From Oasisia sp. SBJ-2009 (lineage: Eukaryota; Annelida; Polychaeta; Sabellida; Siboglinidae), in assembly GCA_964017155.1 (NCBI GenBank), contig OZ024862.1, forward strand, positions 3,214,070 to 3,278,069: 64,000 nt of DNA. The letters are read 5' to 3'. Of this stretch, positions 12,595 to 24,605 are shown in pieces. The position numbers were made by a program, and so were the translations under genes. Each line of letters opens with the position of its first letter. The stretch's first letter is position 1. The notes below the pieces were generated by a model that was not told the origin of the DNA, did no database searches, and saw only the letters and a program-made list of their open reading frames with translations.

Positions 12595-12750
12595 CGACAC
12601 AGACGTCACTGTCCAGTCTGTACCCGCGCTGACAGATGCACTGGCCACTGGCCGCGGCGTCACAACCGGCCAGGTTCTGACTGTGGGCCTTCTGACAGAG
12701 TTCCGCTGAGAAACAAGGTGCACTGTGGGTAGGACGCGCTTCCCGCAAAT
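12595..12750 (-). CDS. Cys-rich EGF-like exon of astrotactin-like protein
   Basis: This 156-bp phase 1 to phase 1 exon has the acceptor GATGTTGCAG and the donor GTC G|GTAGGC. It encodes DLREARPTHSAP followed by six cysteines: APC, ELC, AGC, then CDAAASGQCICQRGY and finally VCV. The last four form the second half of an EGF fold (C-x7-C-x-C-x(2)-GY-x(5)-C). The CD..G.C.C..GY pattern resembles the first EGF module of astrotactins as remembered. The first two cysteines are more loosely spaced than in a standard EGF. The exon begins and ends in the same phase, so it could be duplicated or skipped without breaking the frame. The next exon continues directly into a calcium-binding EGF. Confidence 0.75.
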
Positions 12751-13049
12751 CTGCAACATCAGTGTACAATGTCAACGATGTTAAAACAATTTAAAAATAA
12801 TAGTCTTAGTAGTTCAAAACTAATAATGATTATCTAATGAATATTGATCATTTTAAGAAAATGTGTTTTCTATATACATTGTGCAAGTTCCCATTAATCA
12901 AAATGGATCCTTTTTTCGACAAAGCCAACAAAAGTACATTTTCATTAAACACATTACATGTTATGAAAAAAAGACTATATTATAAATTGCACACCTGAAC
13001 AGCAAAAAATTTGATTCACAGCAAACTGTATCCAGGGTTGAGAACTCAC

Positions 13050-13142
13050 CAAATATCTGAAGGTTTGTGGTGTTGCGCCCATACCAGTGGTCTGTGTAGA
13101 TGTGGTTGTGGTTTTTTCTCGTGAAGAATAGCTTGACCGCAT
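13050..13142 (-). CDS. Extracellular linker exon with N-glycosylation site
   Basis: This 93-bp phase 1 to phase 1 exon has the acceptor CGATCAACAG and the donor TTTG|GTGAGT. The junction codon is GAT (Asp), followed by AVKLFFTRKNHNHIYTDHW and YGRNTTNLQIF. It contains one N-linked glycosylation sequon, NTT, in line with an extracellular position C-terminal to the membrane segment. Aromatic and His residues are frequent and there are no cysteines. In astrotactins the same position, between the VP strand and the first EGF, holds a poorly conserved spacer. No catalytic motif is seen. The exon keeps the frame of both neighbours, which supports it despite its short length. Confidence 0.7.
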
Positions 13143-15142
13143 CTGTTGATCGAGGGAAATAAGTTAAAAGTTGTGGCATGTCAGATATTTATTTATTCAT
13201 TTTCACACAAAGTCACGTACCAGTAACAACTGGAGTGAGTTTGTCAAACCATTCACAACTTACAGACCTACAAAATCATACGGCATAGCAGGCACAGAGG
13301 CACACACGTATACATGCACACATGTACAAGCCACACATAACTATGCAGCCACATATACAAGCATATACAGACACACATACATCCACACACATTCACAATA
13401 TGTGTACACCCATACGCAAATTTTATTATTGTGTACAGTTACGTGCAGAAGTGTTTATATCTATGAAAATATGGATATCCCTGGTAAATACAGATGTATC
13501 TACCTGCGATCTTGCACCAAGGTACAAAGTCATCAATGCTATCACCTGAGTGTCCATGTCATCAATCAATGATTTCTCAGGTAACAACATACAGAAACAC
13601 TCTCCTAACATGCCAACTCCCCATCACTGAAGCCCTGGTGATATACGTTATGATGTCTGATTAAATATTTAAACTGACTAATACGTGAAACGTTGCATAT
13701 CATGACCAAGGGTGGGTATTTCACGTGTGCGTTAATACAACGTGAATTATACATCAAATGATTAATCATGTCGATTGGGCATTGAGAAAAACTTGTTACA
13801 CTGACAGAGAAATGACTGGCTCATCAGTTAGTCTGGTAAAAAAGTCTCCACTGCACTGAGTTGCCTTATAGCTATAGTAGGCTCCTTCAGTCATGGCTGA
13901 CTATTGGTGAAGCATCCTAACTATTCTGACTGTCTGCTCGCCTGAAGAGACCAACGAGTTGCCTTATAATGGATGTAAAACCTCACATGAAGATTACAGC
14001 ATTTAAAAAAGGGAATAAAGCTATCCAAGGGTATGTAATTAGATCAAAGCAGTGCAATCGTTTTATGTCATAATCATGTATAAGAACATTTAGTAGGCTA
14101 GTTTTGGTTATTCTATTTTTGTTCTGTCACTCAGCTGGAGATACACGTCTTTGTTCTCTATTTTATTGCCATAATTATTTCATAACTGGGAAGATTCTGA
14201 CTCAGTCTTGATTTAAGCAGAGTGTCTATCAGTTTTGGTTTTAATTTAATAGGGAAGTCAAGAGGCCTCCATCTTCAAGATAGACCCTAAACCATGCAAA
14301 TGTGTGACTCCAGTAGATTGTTAGACTGTTGTAATTGTACACTACATGTACAATGAAAGTGTTCCGGAGAATATACTCATTTTAGAATGAAAGTTGTAAA
14401 TATATTTATATAATTAATTTATAAATGGTAGACAAGAGCAACAAATTGCTTACAAATTCCATGACATCATGTTACATAAACAATCATTTGTGCGACATGT
14501 TCTAGTAATTAATACTTTATCCAGGACAATATTTCCTGCTCAATTATTAATTGACTTTCAACATGAGTAGTATTTCTTAATCAACATATTGATTACGTTT
14601 GACAAGCAATACCTTGTGGTGTCACTAATTGTTTTGAGATCTCATTACTGAGCCCATAATTACTTTAATTTGTAAAACATGACAATATTGGCAAGTCGAC
14701 AAACAAATCTTAATACAATCTCATAAAATATTCATCACAAGTTACTCTAAATTGTTTAAGCAACTGCATGCAACTTACAGTTTAAGTACCTAAGACATCT
14801 TTTTTGCCATCTAAAATTAATTTATATCCTCATTTTTGTGTGATTAGATGTGTATAATGTATGTATATAATTAAGAAAAGTTTGCACAAGTTGGCAGGAT
14901 ATAAATATTTTGCATTTAAAGATAGAAATTGTTTAAGTGTGTGTTTAAAGTACCTGGCTATTGTTCAAACAATGTTCAGATGTGACTGAAGTTATCTAAT
15001 CATTTATTTGATTATACGCACTGTTTAATTTTTTTTTAACTGTGTTTTACGCACTCAAATGGGTACTTAAAGTCAATGACTTATATAATATCATCTGGCC
15101 ATCCGACAGGAATGTATGATGCTGTTCACATGATGGACTCAC
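13143..15142 (-). other. Intron between linker exon and membrane-segment exon
   Basis: A 2.0-kb intron. Positions 13290-13400 are rich in ACAC/CACAT (UG-rich on the transcript), lying about 150 bases upstream of the 13142 acceptor. The remainder is AT-rich unique sequence. Confidence 0.6.
13858..13968. repeat. 85-bp segment flanked by 13-bp direct repeats
   Basis: GAGTTGCCTTATA occurs at 13858-13870 and again at 13956-13968. The pair could be a target-site duplication around a small insertion or part of a diverged tandem duplication. The enclosed sequence holds no ORF. Confidence 0.4.
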
Positions 15143-15329
15143 CTAGCTTGAGAAGTGAGGGGACCTTGACGACCACCCTGACCATTGGGTCGGATGGACA
15201 TCCTGCATAGACGACAGTCAGGATGGCGAGGACACTGACCGTTACAATGGTGCGCTTCGACAGACTGCCTGTTCCACCCCCACCGCCCCCAACTCGCCCT
15301 GGGGGTGGCAGGGTACCACTGAGGCTGGT
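15143..15329 (-). CDS. Transmembrane-segment exon of astrotactin-like protein
   Basis: This 187-bp exon runs from phase 0 to phase 1. Its acceptor is TTGTTCTTGTAG and its donor AAGCTAG|GTGAGT. It encodes SGTLPPPGRV, a run of six glycines, then SLSKR and the hydrophobic segment TIVTVSVLAILTVVYAG, followed by CPSDPMVRVVVKVPSLLKL. Basic residues precede the hydrophobic stretch, predicting a cytoplasmic N-side and an extracellular C-side. In astrotactins, as I recall them, the second membrane segment is likewise followed by a CP pair and an alternating hydrophobic strand ending in VP; this is the main ground for the family call. The frame chosen is the only one that joins both neighbours in phase. 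A cleaved signal-anchor is the alternative reading of the hydrophobic segment. A long CA tract (on the transcript) begins about 26 bases upstream of the acceptor. Confidence 0.75.
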
Positions 15330-15354
15330 CTACAAGAACAAACAATACAGCTGG

Positions 15355-15355
<1 letters not shown>

Positions 15356-15429
<74 letters not shown>

Positions 15430-15534
15430 TGTGTGTCTGTGTGTCTGTGTGTCTGTGTGTCTGTGTGTCTGTGTGTCTGTGTGTCTGTGTGTCTGTGTGT
15501 CTGTGTGTCTGTGTGTCTGTGTGTCTGTGTGTTT
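15356..15534. repeat. (GT)n and (GTGTGTCT)n microsatellite beside a splice acceptor
   Basis: A pure GT run to about 15428 is followed by an 8-base GTGTGTCT array. On the transcript strand this is (CA)n ending about 26 bases before the acceptor of the membrane-segment exon. Looser GT-rich sequence continues to about 15660. Confidence 0.95.
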
Positions 15535-15839
15535 GTATTTGCATGTGTGTGTGCATGAGTGTGTGTGTGTGCACGCGCACGTGTGTGCATGTGTGTATTT
15601 GCATGTGTGTGTGTGCATGTGTGTGTGTGTGCATGCGCACGCACATGTGCCTGCATGTATGTGTGCACATGTCCATGCATGTAAACTGCACATATTTAGG
15701 TTCTGATGGAAATCCATTTGATCACATTTCTTTGAAATGCAGTGACATAATCCATTGCAAATCAACAACACAAATGCCACTTGTTGTCTCTTAGGAGAAA
15801 TATTCATTAGTTCTTGATCATTGCAAAATTACCCCTCGT

Positions 15840-18079
15840 TCAAAAAGATATGGTCAAAAAGAATGGGTGCTTTCCGAGGTTATCAGTTGAATGAATTACT
15901 TTGTGTAATGGACAATGTAGAAAGTGCCACAGTTGCCATGGGAAGGCAGACGTAGTGATACGTAGATTGAACTGATGTCTCTGTGTGGCATCAGAGTAGA
16001 TGTTCATCACCATGCACTCGGATGAATGTGTTACTTTAGAGAGACATGAGATGTGGTCGTTCATCTGCCTGCATTGCAGTGGTACAGATATCTTGACACT
16101 TCTATCAGATACCCACTGTTTCAATAAAAGGCAAGTTAGAATTTTGCTATAAAAATCATTACATTTGTTCCAAAAGTTGTTTTGTGAAAAGGCGAACATG
16201 CTACATTAATTGTTGCGCAAATAAAATACCAACTAACTTTAAATGATAATGACGAACCAAATTAAATATTATCAACAGTTTGTAATATAGTGTCATTTTA
16301 ACTAATAAAAGAACGCAGAGTTATTGGGGCAAAAGATTGGAAGCTACTTTTTTAATAATATTTAATTTGATTGATTCATCCCGCTACAACGATGTAGTGT
16401 TTTAGGGCCCACTTAACCGATTCACCGTAAACTGCATCCAGTCATGTGACTAATCTGTCATATTTGGCCCCAATTTTCGGCCACTACAATAGTGTCATGT
16501 CTATAACCATGCCTGCATTCATCTTAAGCTGAGGGTAGCTAAATTGCTCCTCAGCCAACACGCAGAAACTATCACGCTATCGTTCAAAGACTTCTTCCGC
16601 TAGATCATTCAATGCCAATTGGCAGGTGCCAATGGTGTTGCAGCGACCAGCCATGTTTGTCTCTGTCATTAATCACCCTGTCAGGTGTCATCAGAAGGGG
16701 AGAGGATGTGACAAATTAGTCGCAAAATCGATGAATCTACATCGGAGGATGCACTTGTGAACATGAAGATAAGTTTCTCGATGTGCAAATCTGCAAGGCA
16801 ATGGCCAGATCTGCAGGACATCATCAGGAGTGACTAAGGAGAAGCACATACACTGTGGATGACAGATCTGACAGGTCAAGTTATGTTTACAAGACGATGG
16901 ACACAGAGGCTCGGAAATAATCTTAGTAGGTTAAAGGCAGTAACATGTTTTTTCTTCTAATTTTATAATAACTTCTTTTCTTCTAATTTTATAATAACTA
17001 TAATAACGTACTTACTTTTAGCATCTACTATGATATGCTAGCATATCTACACTAATAGGTTATCAGGTTTGGACAGCATTATCAGAAAACCTACAGAATT
17101 ATATTATATGGCATGAAATAGCAATAGTGTAACACTGGTGACGTTTTCATTTTTACACACAATTTTGACTAGGCCCAATGGAAAATAACTGAGTATTTTA
17201 TCCAGTAATTTAATCTACAGTAATTAACATATTTTCACGAGCCAGCACATCATAATGGATTCTAAATATGATTCGTTTCTGTAAAACTATCCTATAATTG
17301 GTTGAGTACAAATTGAAATTCAGGGCAGCTTGAACTAGGTGTCCTTGGTGAGAGGTGGAAGTGTTGGCTGTGACGTAGGCTAGATTCTTTTGGCACGGCA
17401 TAATCTTGTTAAGTGCTAATGAACTGAACAAATTCAGAAGTCTGCAATGATACATCAAGCCATTTATGGGAAAATCTCGACACTTCAATGCAAGCGAATG
17501 ATGCTGCCGACTGCTTAGTAGCAGGTATTCATGTTTGGGTGTTAGTAACTTCGCAAATTTGTTTCTAGAAAGGTGGAGTAAAAATGTGCTTATATTTCAA
17601 TCACTGTGCATACAAGCATTGTCTTTGTGTAAATTCTGGTTAGACACACCAGAGTCTTTACAAGACTGAGAACATGAATGCTACCCAAAGCTAACAACCA
17701 ACACCCCCAGGGCCTAGTAAGCATTTGACTTATCATTATATATTTAGGATACTTGTGAGTTTTGTTTTTAACCATATTCTCACTACTAGTGTTTACCCAT
17801 ACATATGCCATCCTGGTTCCCTTCAGCATAACAAAGCCCAAGAGATATTTTCAAAACATTCAATATCTCTTGAGATAATTCAATAGGGTTTGATATTTCT
17901 GGTACATTTTCACATTCCTTGATGAGTATGCAGATCACAAGTCTCCATTTGGAATTTTTTATTATTCCTATTACACATTCCTTTTTCAAATGATTTGTTT
18001 TATTACCATGACACACCAAAAGAAATGATTTTTTTAAAAGACATTTGTGAGTGTGGAAAAGCAACAAGTTGAATCTCAC
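15840..18079 (-). other. Intron sequence upstream of the membrane-segment exon
   Basis: AT-rich unique intron sequence with no additional exon seen. A short direct duplication of TTTCTTCTAATTTTATAATA plus ACT is present at 16951-16973 and 16977-16999. Confidence 0.5.
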
Positions 18080-18205
18080 CTGCGTGTGGGCCACATACGT
18101 AGGGTCGGCTCTACGAGGGGGCGGGGGTGGCACAGGGCAAGTGCCCCCATTCTGTCTGTTGACAGGCACACTGCCCTCAGTGGGGCTGGCTCCTTCTGTC
18201 GTCTC
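18080..18205 (-). CDS. Pro-rich cytoplasmic segment exon of astrotactin-like protein
   Basis: This 126-bp exon of 42 codons (phase 0 to phase 0) lies between a TGTGTGTGCAG acceptor and a CAG|GTGAGA donor. It encodes a Thr/Glu/Ser-rich start (ETTEGASPTEG), a single cysteine, then CPVPPPPPRR and ADPTYV. The poly-proline plus arginine stretch is typical of disordered cytoplasmic tails that bind SH3 or WW domains; that is inference. It joins in frame to the next exon, which holds the membrane segment, and the Pro-rich side is N-terminal to the membrane as in the loop between the two astrotactin membrane segments. Upstream of its acceptor lies a long UG-rich tract on the transcript strand. GC content is well above the surrounding intron. 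Coding status is well supported by frame and by both splice sites. Confidence 0.7.
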
Positions 18206-18285
18206 CTGCACACACAGGAAGACAACGTGAATAAACTGTGGTTATAATTATACACTGCCTCAAGTACTTTAATTATTTTAAACTA

Positions 18286-18560
18286 CAGACACATGCACAT
18301 ACATCCACACATGCATGCACACGCACACCCACTCAGTAACTCACACACCCACCCACTCACAATTACACACACACCCACTCACACATCCACGCACTCATAC
18401 AACCACACACTCACATATACACACCCACTCACACACACCCACTCACACATACCCAGTCACACACCCACCCACTTACACATACCCACTCACACACCCACCC
18501 ACTTACATACCCACCTACTCGCGCGAGCACACACACACACACACACACACACGTCACACA

Positions 18561-18620
<60 letters not shown>
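18286..18620. repeat. CA-rich array ending in (AC)n
   Basis: A degenerate CACACCCACTCA-type array from 18286 grades into pure (AC)n at about 18560-18620. On the transcript it is UG-rich and lies about 80 bases upstream of the 18205 acceptor. Confidence 0.9.
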
Positions 18621-18622
<2 letters not shown>

Positions 18623-19544
18623 ATTTTAACAACATTCACTGTGATTTCTGGAGAGAAAGCCTGATGTAGATGTTTGAATACTGCTGCATTATATACACTG
18701 TAGAGATAAATAAATAAACTGCGCAGTAAAATATTGTTTGAATTTCTTGGAAGCATCTCTAAAATCGGAACGCGTAAAATATATAAAATAAGACTTAAAT
18801 TTGTGACAGTTATTTTGCAACACAATATACCCGACACTGGGTGAATCAAACATACAATTACATCTGTTACTATGCTTGTCTTATCAGTGTCCTTACATTA
18901 CTTCTTCAATGTCTCAACTGCCTAATAAAGATAGCGGACATGAAAAACGCACAGGTAAAACACTTCTAGCTGTGCACATGACACATTCAAATTAGTGCAC
19001 ACAGTGGCATGTCTTCTATCACACTGTGAGCAAAAATAAATTGACCGAATTCCTCATTTCCAGCCTATGCAGTGGCCTGGTTTTCACACAAACTTAAAAA
19101 AGAATGCACATCCTACAAGTATTAACCTGGTGCACCAGGGACTTGATAGTAACACAGCTGCATCTGGGGACATGAAAGCCATTTCCGGTTCTACTTTTTC
19201 GCATTATGCAAGACCACAAATCCATCTGCTAATTTTACCTGTCCACAAACTGGGACATATTCCCTGAAACAAGATTACATTTACAATATTCTTACGTTAT
19301 CGCTCACAATCGCTTTGCATATATCCCCTGTGAAAAGTCACAGTCTCAATAAACAATCGTTTGTGACAGCTTCACATATTAGACCAAGGTGGCATATGTT
19401 GTTATTGGAGTTCTCAGGCTAGCACATTGGTAACGTTCTGACAGTGAACACAAACAATACAAACAGTTTGTAGTTGTCAAGATAAAAACTGACACCTGGC
19501 AGCTAAATTCTGAATAGTGACAACCAGTTACTGGAGATTTGAAT

Positions 19545-20160
19545 TTCAACAGACACATAGTAGAGATTTGGAAAGTCAACACACTTTTTCAAGTTCTAGA
19601 AGTCAACACATACTATAAAAATACTAGAGTGTGAATGTCATCAGACACATATACTAGACTTGTGAATGTCATCCAGACACATAGTAGACTTGTGAATGTC
19701 AACAAGCACATAGTGAACTTGTGAATGTCAACAGACACACAGTAGACTTGTGAATGTCAGCAGACACATAGTAGACTTGAGAATGCCATCAGACACATAG
19801 TAGACTTGTGAATGTCAACAAGCACATAGTGGACTTGTGAATGTCAACAGACACACAGTACACTTGTGAATGTCAGCAGACACATAGTAGACTAGTGAAT
19901 CTCAACAGACACATAGTAGACTTGAGAATGTCAACATAGGGACTGAGTAGGGTTCTGAATGTCAACACAACCACTTAGATGAATGTTAAGTGTCAACGCA
20001 CACTTAGTAGATTTCCAAAAGTCTATACTGAGAAATAGAACAGTTTGATATGTCAACACAGACCAAACACTTAATTTTATGAATGTCAACACAGACTCAT
20101 AATAAAATTGCATATGTCAACACGAGACACTTACAAAGGTTAGAGTGTCAACACAGACAG
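19545..20160. repeat. Degenerate 30-31 bp minisatellite
   Basis: Many copies of ACACATAGTAGACTTGTGAA plus TGTCAACAG, best preserved at 19650-19925 and decaying towards both ends. Unit length varies by a few bases. Confidence 0.85.
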
Positions 20161-20199
20161 TTAGCAGTGTCCTTAGTTGGTGACGTGTTGTGAGTAAGT

Positions 20200-22080
20200 G
20201 GATTGTGTGTAATCACCATAACTCACACGGCCTATGTCTGGCCATGAAAAGGTTGCGGAGACAAAACGTCGCCGCGACCAACAATTGCCTCTATCAGTGT
20301 CTGCAGGACCCCGTCTGATCAATCGACTGCTCAATGTTGTGATTGATTCGCTCCTCTGCCACGCTCAGGAACCAAGATCAATGCCACACTGGCACTTCGG
20401 GTCCTAATCAGCTGAATTCCGTTAACGTTTCCGAGCTGGTTTTTATTAAATATATATCACGATGCAGAGGCAGCAAGATGGCCATTTAGATGATGGTGAA
20501 TCGCATGGAAATAAATCGCTAAGAACAATGTTAATGTTTTATGCATTTCTAATTGTCGTTTACTCTGAGTGACATGTCGTCAACGCGTCACCTGTATTAG
20601 CGGTGACATCAATGAATGGACATGTGACGTCCACTTATCGTCCCTTTGCTGTCAACTGTCACTACAAATTTCCTTGTGTATCGTGAAAATCTATAGTTAA
20701 TCCAGTTAAAATTCCCTTCACGATTGATTTAGCTCATCGTGAACCAGGTTGGGTGGCAGTCATATTTGTAGTGCGTAAATAGCTTAATATGAAAACGTAG
20801 TTTAATAAAACATTGCGTGTTTTTTCTTAAACAATTTATCAAAAGATTGACTGTTTGATCAGGTAAACAAGTGAGAACAAGTATTGTGTAGTCGATGCCC
20901 CATGGGTTGAATCTGTCAAAACATCTAAATCAGGAGGGACGTTTTACTCCTGCGATTCAGGGAGTAATCATTGCGGCTTACTGGGAGACAGGGATCAGTT
21001 CGCTGCTGCATCAATGGGGAGACGGCTCCCTTGGCTTTCATCAACCAGACGTATCTCTGCAAGACCTACCCCAGACGTTCCTGTGCCTCTTGACAAACAG
21101 GTCCTGGACAATTCCCCTGTCAGGACTCCATCACAAAATTGCCAACAAAATTCCAATATTTTCAATATTTTCTTAATGAATCGCTGTTACACATACAAGA
21201 GAAACTGAAACACATAGGCCAATTCCTTGGCTGATAGCAGTGTTTATTACTTGAAAACAGTGATACAATTCCATGTTTGTTTAAGATGACTTATTGACCA
21301 TTCTGTTTCTGACTGGTTGCTGGGATATCTGTATAAACAGATAGTTTTAGGAATGTAATAGTTATCATTTAAAGTCACAGTTTTTATTCTTCATTAATAT
21401 AAAATAGTGTGTTGAAAGTCTACCACTTCAGCTCCCCTATTCGAAACTGGCCAGTTATAGTGGTTTGTAACAAGAAGTATGTTGTTTAGATCTAGGGCCA
21501 TAACACATGAAAGGGTAGTGAGATTAATTCAATCTTACCTATTGGAAACATTGTTATAATCTTAAAAAAGCAACTGAAAACATGTGATGAGTCATAGTCG
21601 TATGCCTTCAACCTATAGAGAAAAGAACACTAAAAAGATTCAAATCTAGAAGTTGCATAAGTCACCATCCTTTTAATAAGCTGGAAACATGGACACTGTC
21701 TACAATTTTTTGTGGAACAATCTTCAGACTCTATACAAAACATTCAATCACTCAATATCTCTCGAAGCAGGTGTGGCCAACCGCAAATACCTGAAAATGC
21801 TCCCAGCACCAGCAGTTGTGTTGTTCCCACAATCACGACTATAAGTGGGCCAAAGTACAGCTGATACAGTGAACTCCCCATTCGTGGTCCCTCGAAATGG
21901 AGCTCACAAAATCACTTTAGCGTTTTGAGAATCCTCACAGCCAGTCGACGGTTTGTGAAAGCGAACCATCGAACGTAGCAGGTGATCTAATTTGGTGGTT
22001 CTTTAATGGAGCCATGATCGATGCCACTTGTTGACAGGCCGACGCTGTAATGTGCTTTCAATGAACCATCGCCATCATTT
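20200..22080. other. Intron, no gene recognised
   Basis: Mixed unique sequence. Around 20230-20440 CpGs are relatively frequent and the sequence is non-repetitive, without an exon-like frame. The remainder is AT-rich. Confidence 0.35.
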
Positions 22081-22084
22081 ATAT

Positions 22085-22345
22085 CTCATCACACACTAGT
22101 TGTCACGACGACACGCGAATTTGTCACAATAAACCCCATCCCAGTCTCACCGGATTTCGTTGACAACGAAATTGTAAGTACGACACATTTTTAGATTTTA
22201 ACATATTTTTCGAGTATCGAAAGTGCCGAGCGACTCGCAGTAGCCACACATCGAGTATCCCCAGGGAGGGGGACGAGTTTGACGCAATTCAGTGATCAAC
22301 AATGACGTGTTTTCTAACCCGAGCACGAGCGTACACCAATCGACT
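22085..22345. promoter_or_regulatory. CpG-retaining block, candidate regulatory element
   Basis: CpG-rich, non-repetitive stretch inside an AT-rich intron. It contains an odd-symmetric palindrome, TTTCGTTG-A-CAACGAAA, near 22157-22173. No splice-consistent coding frame was found. Confidence 0.3.
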
Positions 22346-23321
22346 GAGCACGTGAAACATGTAATTCCTGCCGTGAGTTGCAGATGGCCTGCCAGGCTAA
22401 ACATATCACATGCAGTAATACCTTGGATTTCCCACCAGTGGCTTGCTAGAGCAACTAGATTAACGATATCTGATGTAGTAATACCCAGACTTAGCGTTTC
22501 CTCTAAAGCATAGAAAATGTGTAGTTTTTCCTGTCAAATGTGCCTTCAAATTTTTCGCCCTAAATTTATGATCATGATTTTTAAATGACTGTACATTTGA
22601 CAGCTCCAGTCTGCAAATGCATCTTTTTACCCTATGAGCCCTGTTCAATTTATAGTATGTGGATGACTTATTCACCCCACCAACAAAACACTCTCCCTGA
22701 CTACTTGAATTATTGAATTAACCTCTTTGAACCAACAAATGTCTCCTTGTGAATGTCACAGTGTCCAACACTGACACCATCCAACACATCTACATCCAGA
22801 ACTATAATTGCCTCTGTTCATATCATAAATGATGTAGGGCACATCAGGAAGTCCTTCACAACTAGCGACACTGAGTGCCCCAAGAATCTCCACTGTTTTT
22901 TCCCAATTCCATTTGCTTGACGGGCACGAATGTACACCTCTCTTAAATCCACCGATTTTCCTGCAAATCACACCCAACAGGCTTTCGCGAATACTCGCGG
23001 CCAGTCCAATTTCGTTAAGAGGCTCTTCATCAAAGAACCCCTGTCAGATGCACTGAGATGGTAGAGCCCTCGCATGCGACTCCCAAGTATGGTCCGGCAA
23101 GTCAGATGCGATTACACTGAATTCATATTGATTGGCAGCGTCTTGGGACGATTGGGGTCAGTCCCGACGACTTCGCTAGTCCTCACTTCAAAACAACTCC
23201 ACATATCAAAAGCAGAGACGCGCCTATCAGACTGCATCATGCCGTGGCTTCATCTCTGCATCACAAGCAGCATCACTTCTGTCTTCTTCTTCCTCTTCCA
23301 CGGCAGACAGCATTCTGTCTC

Positions 23322-23397
23322 CGCTGACAGCTTGGTGGTCAGCAGAAGCTGACAGCTTGGTGGTCAGCAGGAGCTGACAGCTTGGTGGTCAGCAGGA
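23322..23397. repeat. 25-bp tandem repeat, three copies, each a hairpin
   Basis: Three copies of AGCTGACAGCTTGGTGGTCAGC plus AGG. Within each unit GCTGAC and GTCAGC are inverted, so each can fold into a small stem. Confidence 0.85.
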
Positions 23398-24529
23398 TGG
23401 TCACTTTATAAAGGTTTCTGGACCCACTTAGGTGTTGTTAAATATTAATTAGCACAAAATGTAAATAACATTGATACAGCCAAAAGTTATTTTAAAAAGG
23501 CAAAATACACCCCGCTGAAAAAGAAATTGCCTCAGTTCCAGAACTATCCAGGATTGGATCTTGCTACTGAAAAATGTTGTTGCAGTCCATCCCTAAACAT
23601 TTTTTCAAAAACAGATTGGCCAAAAACTAGATAAATATTAAGCTACATCATCCATAGTGTTAAATATTATATATACATCAACAAAACAACTCAATCTAAA
23701 AAATATTAATTTATGTAACTGTATAAGTTAGACGGGTATATTAATAATTTAAATACAAGCTCCTTACAAGATGATGTTGAAGATTTTCATTTTGGGTATA
23801 ACCGGGAGTTCACAGTTTTGTATATGCTGCAAAATTACCTGTCCGACTGGCTGGCATATTATGAAGAAAAGGGTGATAGTCTTGAAACTCGACAGGCTGA
23901 CATGGCAGTCATTTCACACACTGATGGTCACCACCCAAGTCAAAGACATATATAATGTACAATTATGAACTCCCCAATACAGAAAGAGCAAGGCTACTGC
24001 ATCCTCAGAACACATGGTGGTAGACCCAGGCAGATATCTGATCTAACTACACCAATAACTGCCAGTCAGACTATTCCATGGCAGTGTGCATTATATACAT
24101 ATCATGTAACGTCAGTCATGGTTGGCCCAAACCCATACAGCCATAACTAGAAAGGCAAACATTTCATTGGCTAAAGCTCCATCAGTTGTCCAAGTTTGGA
24201 AAAGAAGATATGCCAGTGGTAGTGAGACTGGGGTAATGAGCAGTGCCCTCACCCCCTCAGTCATTAACATGTCACTAACAAAAGTACATTTGTAGCAGGC
24301 TGGGTGCGAATTCTTGACACAGAATTCTGACACACGAAGGAGACTACAACATCATCGAACTACACCTGTCAGCCAAAACAAGGGACACCAGCCCTATCTG
24401 TCAGCCACACAGGGCTGTCTCCCTTGTGTCTGGCTGTGATAGGAAGGGAGGGACACAGGGGATCGTTGTATCCCTGTCTCACAGCCCATGTCTGAGCAGT
24501 GTAATTCCTACATCTCTCCCTATGGGGTA

Positions 24530-24605
24530 CTGTGGCATAGTGAGTGGAGAGTCCCTCTCAGGCAACAGAACCAGGATTTAAATCCAGACACCCAGTGGAA
24601 TGAAT
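24530..24605 (+). mobile_element. tRNA-derived SINE head fragment
   Basis: TGGCATAGTGAG (24533-24544) fits a Pol III A box, and AGGATTTAAATCC (24573-24585) a B box, at tRNA-like spacing. The structure does not close as a functional tRNA, and a diverged SINE 5' end is more likely. No clear 3' tail was found. Confidence 0.5.

Noticed and set aside
15139..15807. Alternative minus frames and a plus-strand frame through the membrane-segment exon
   Set aside because: Only one frame joins the flanking exons in phase; the others run into (CA)n and are artefacts.
19545..20160. CRISPR-like array of 30-bp repeats
   Set aside because: Units are contiguous and diverged with no unique spacers, in a eukaryotic intron; an ordinary minisatellite.
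24530..24605. Possible tRNA gene
   Set aside because: A and B boxes are present, but no acceptor or anticodon stems close; a SINE head is the better reading.
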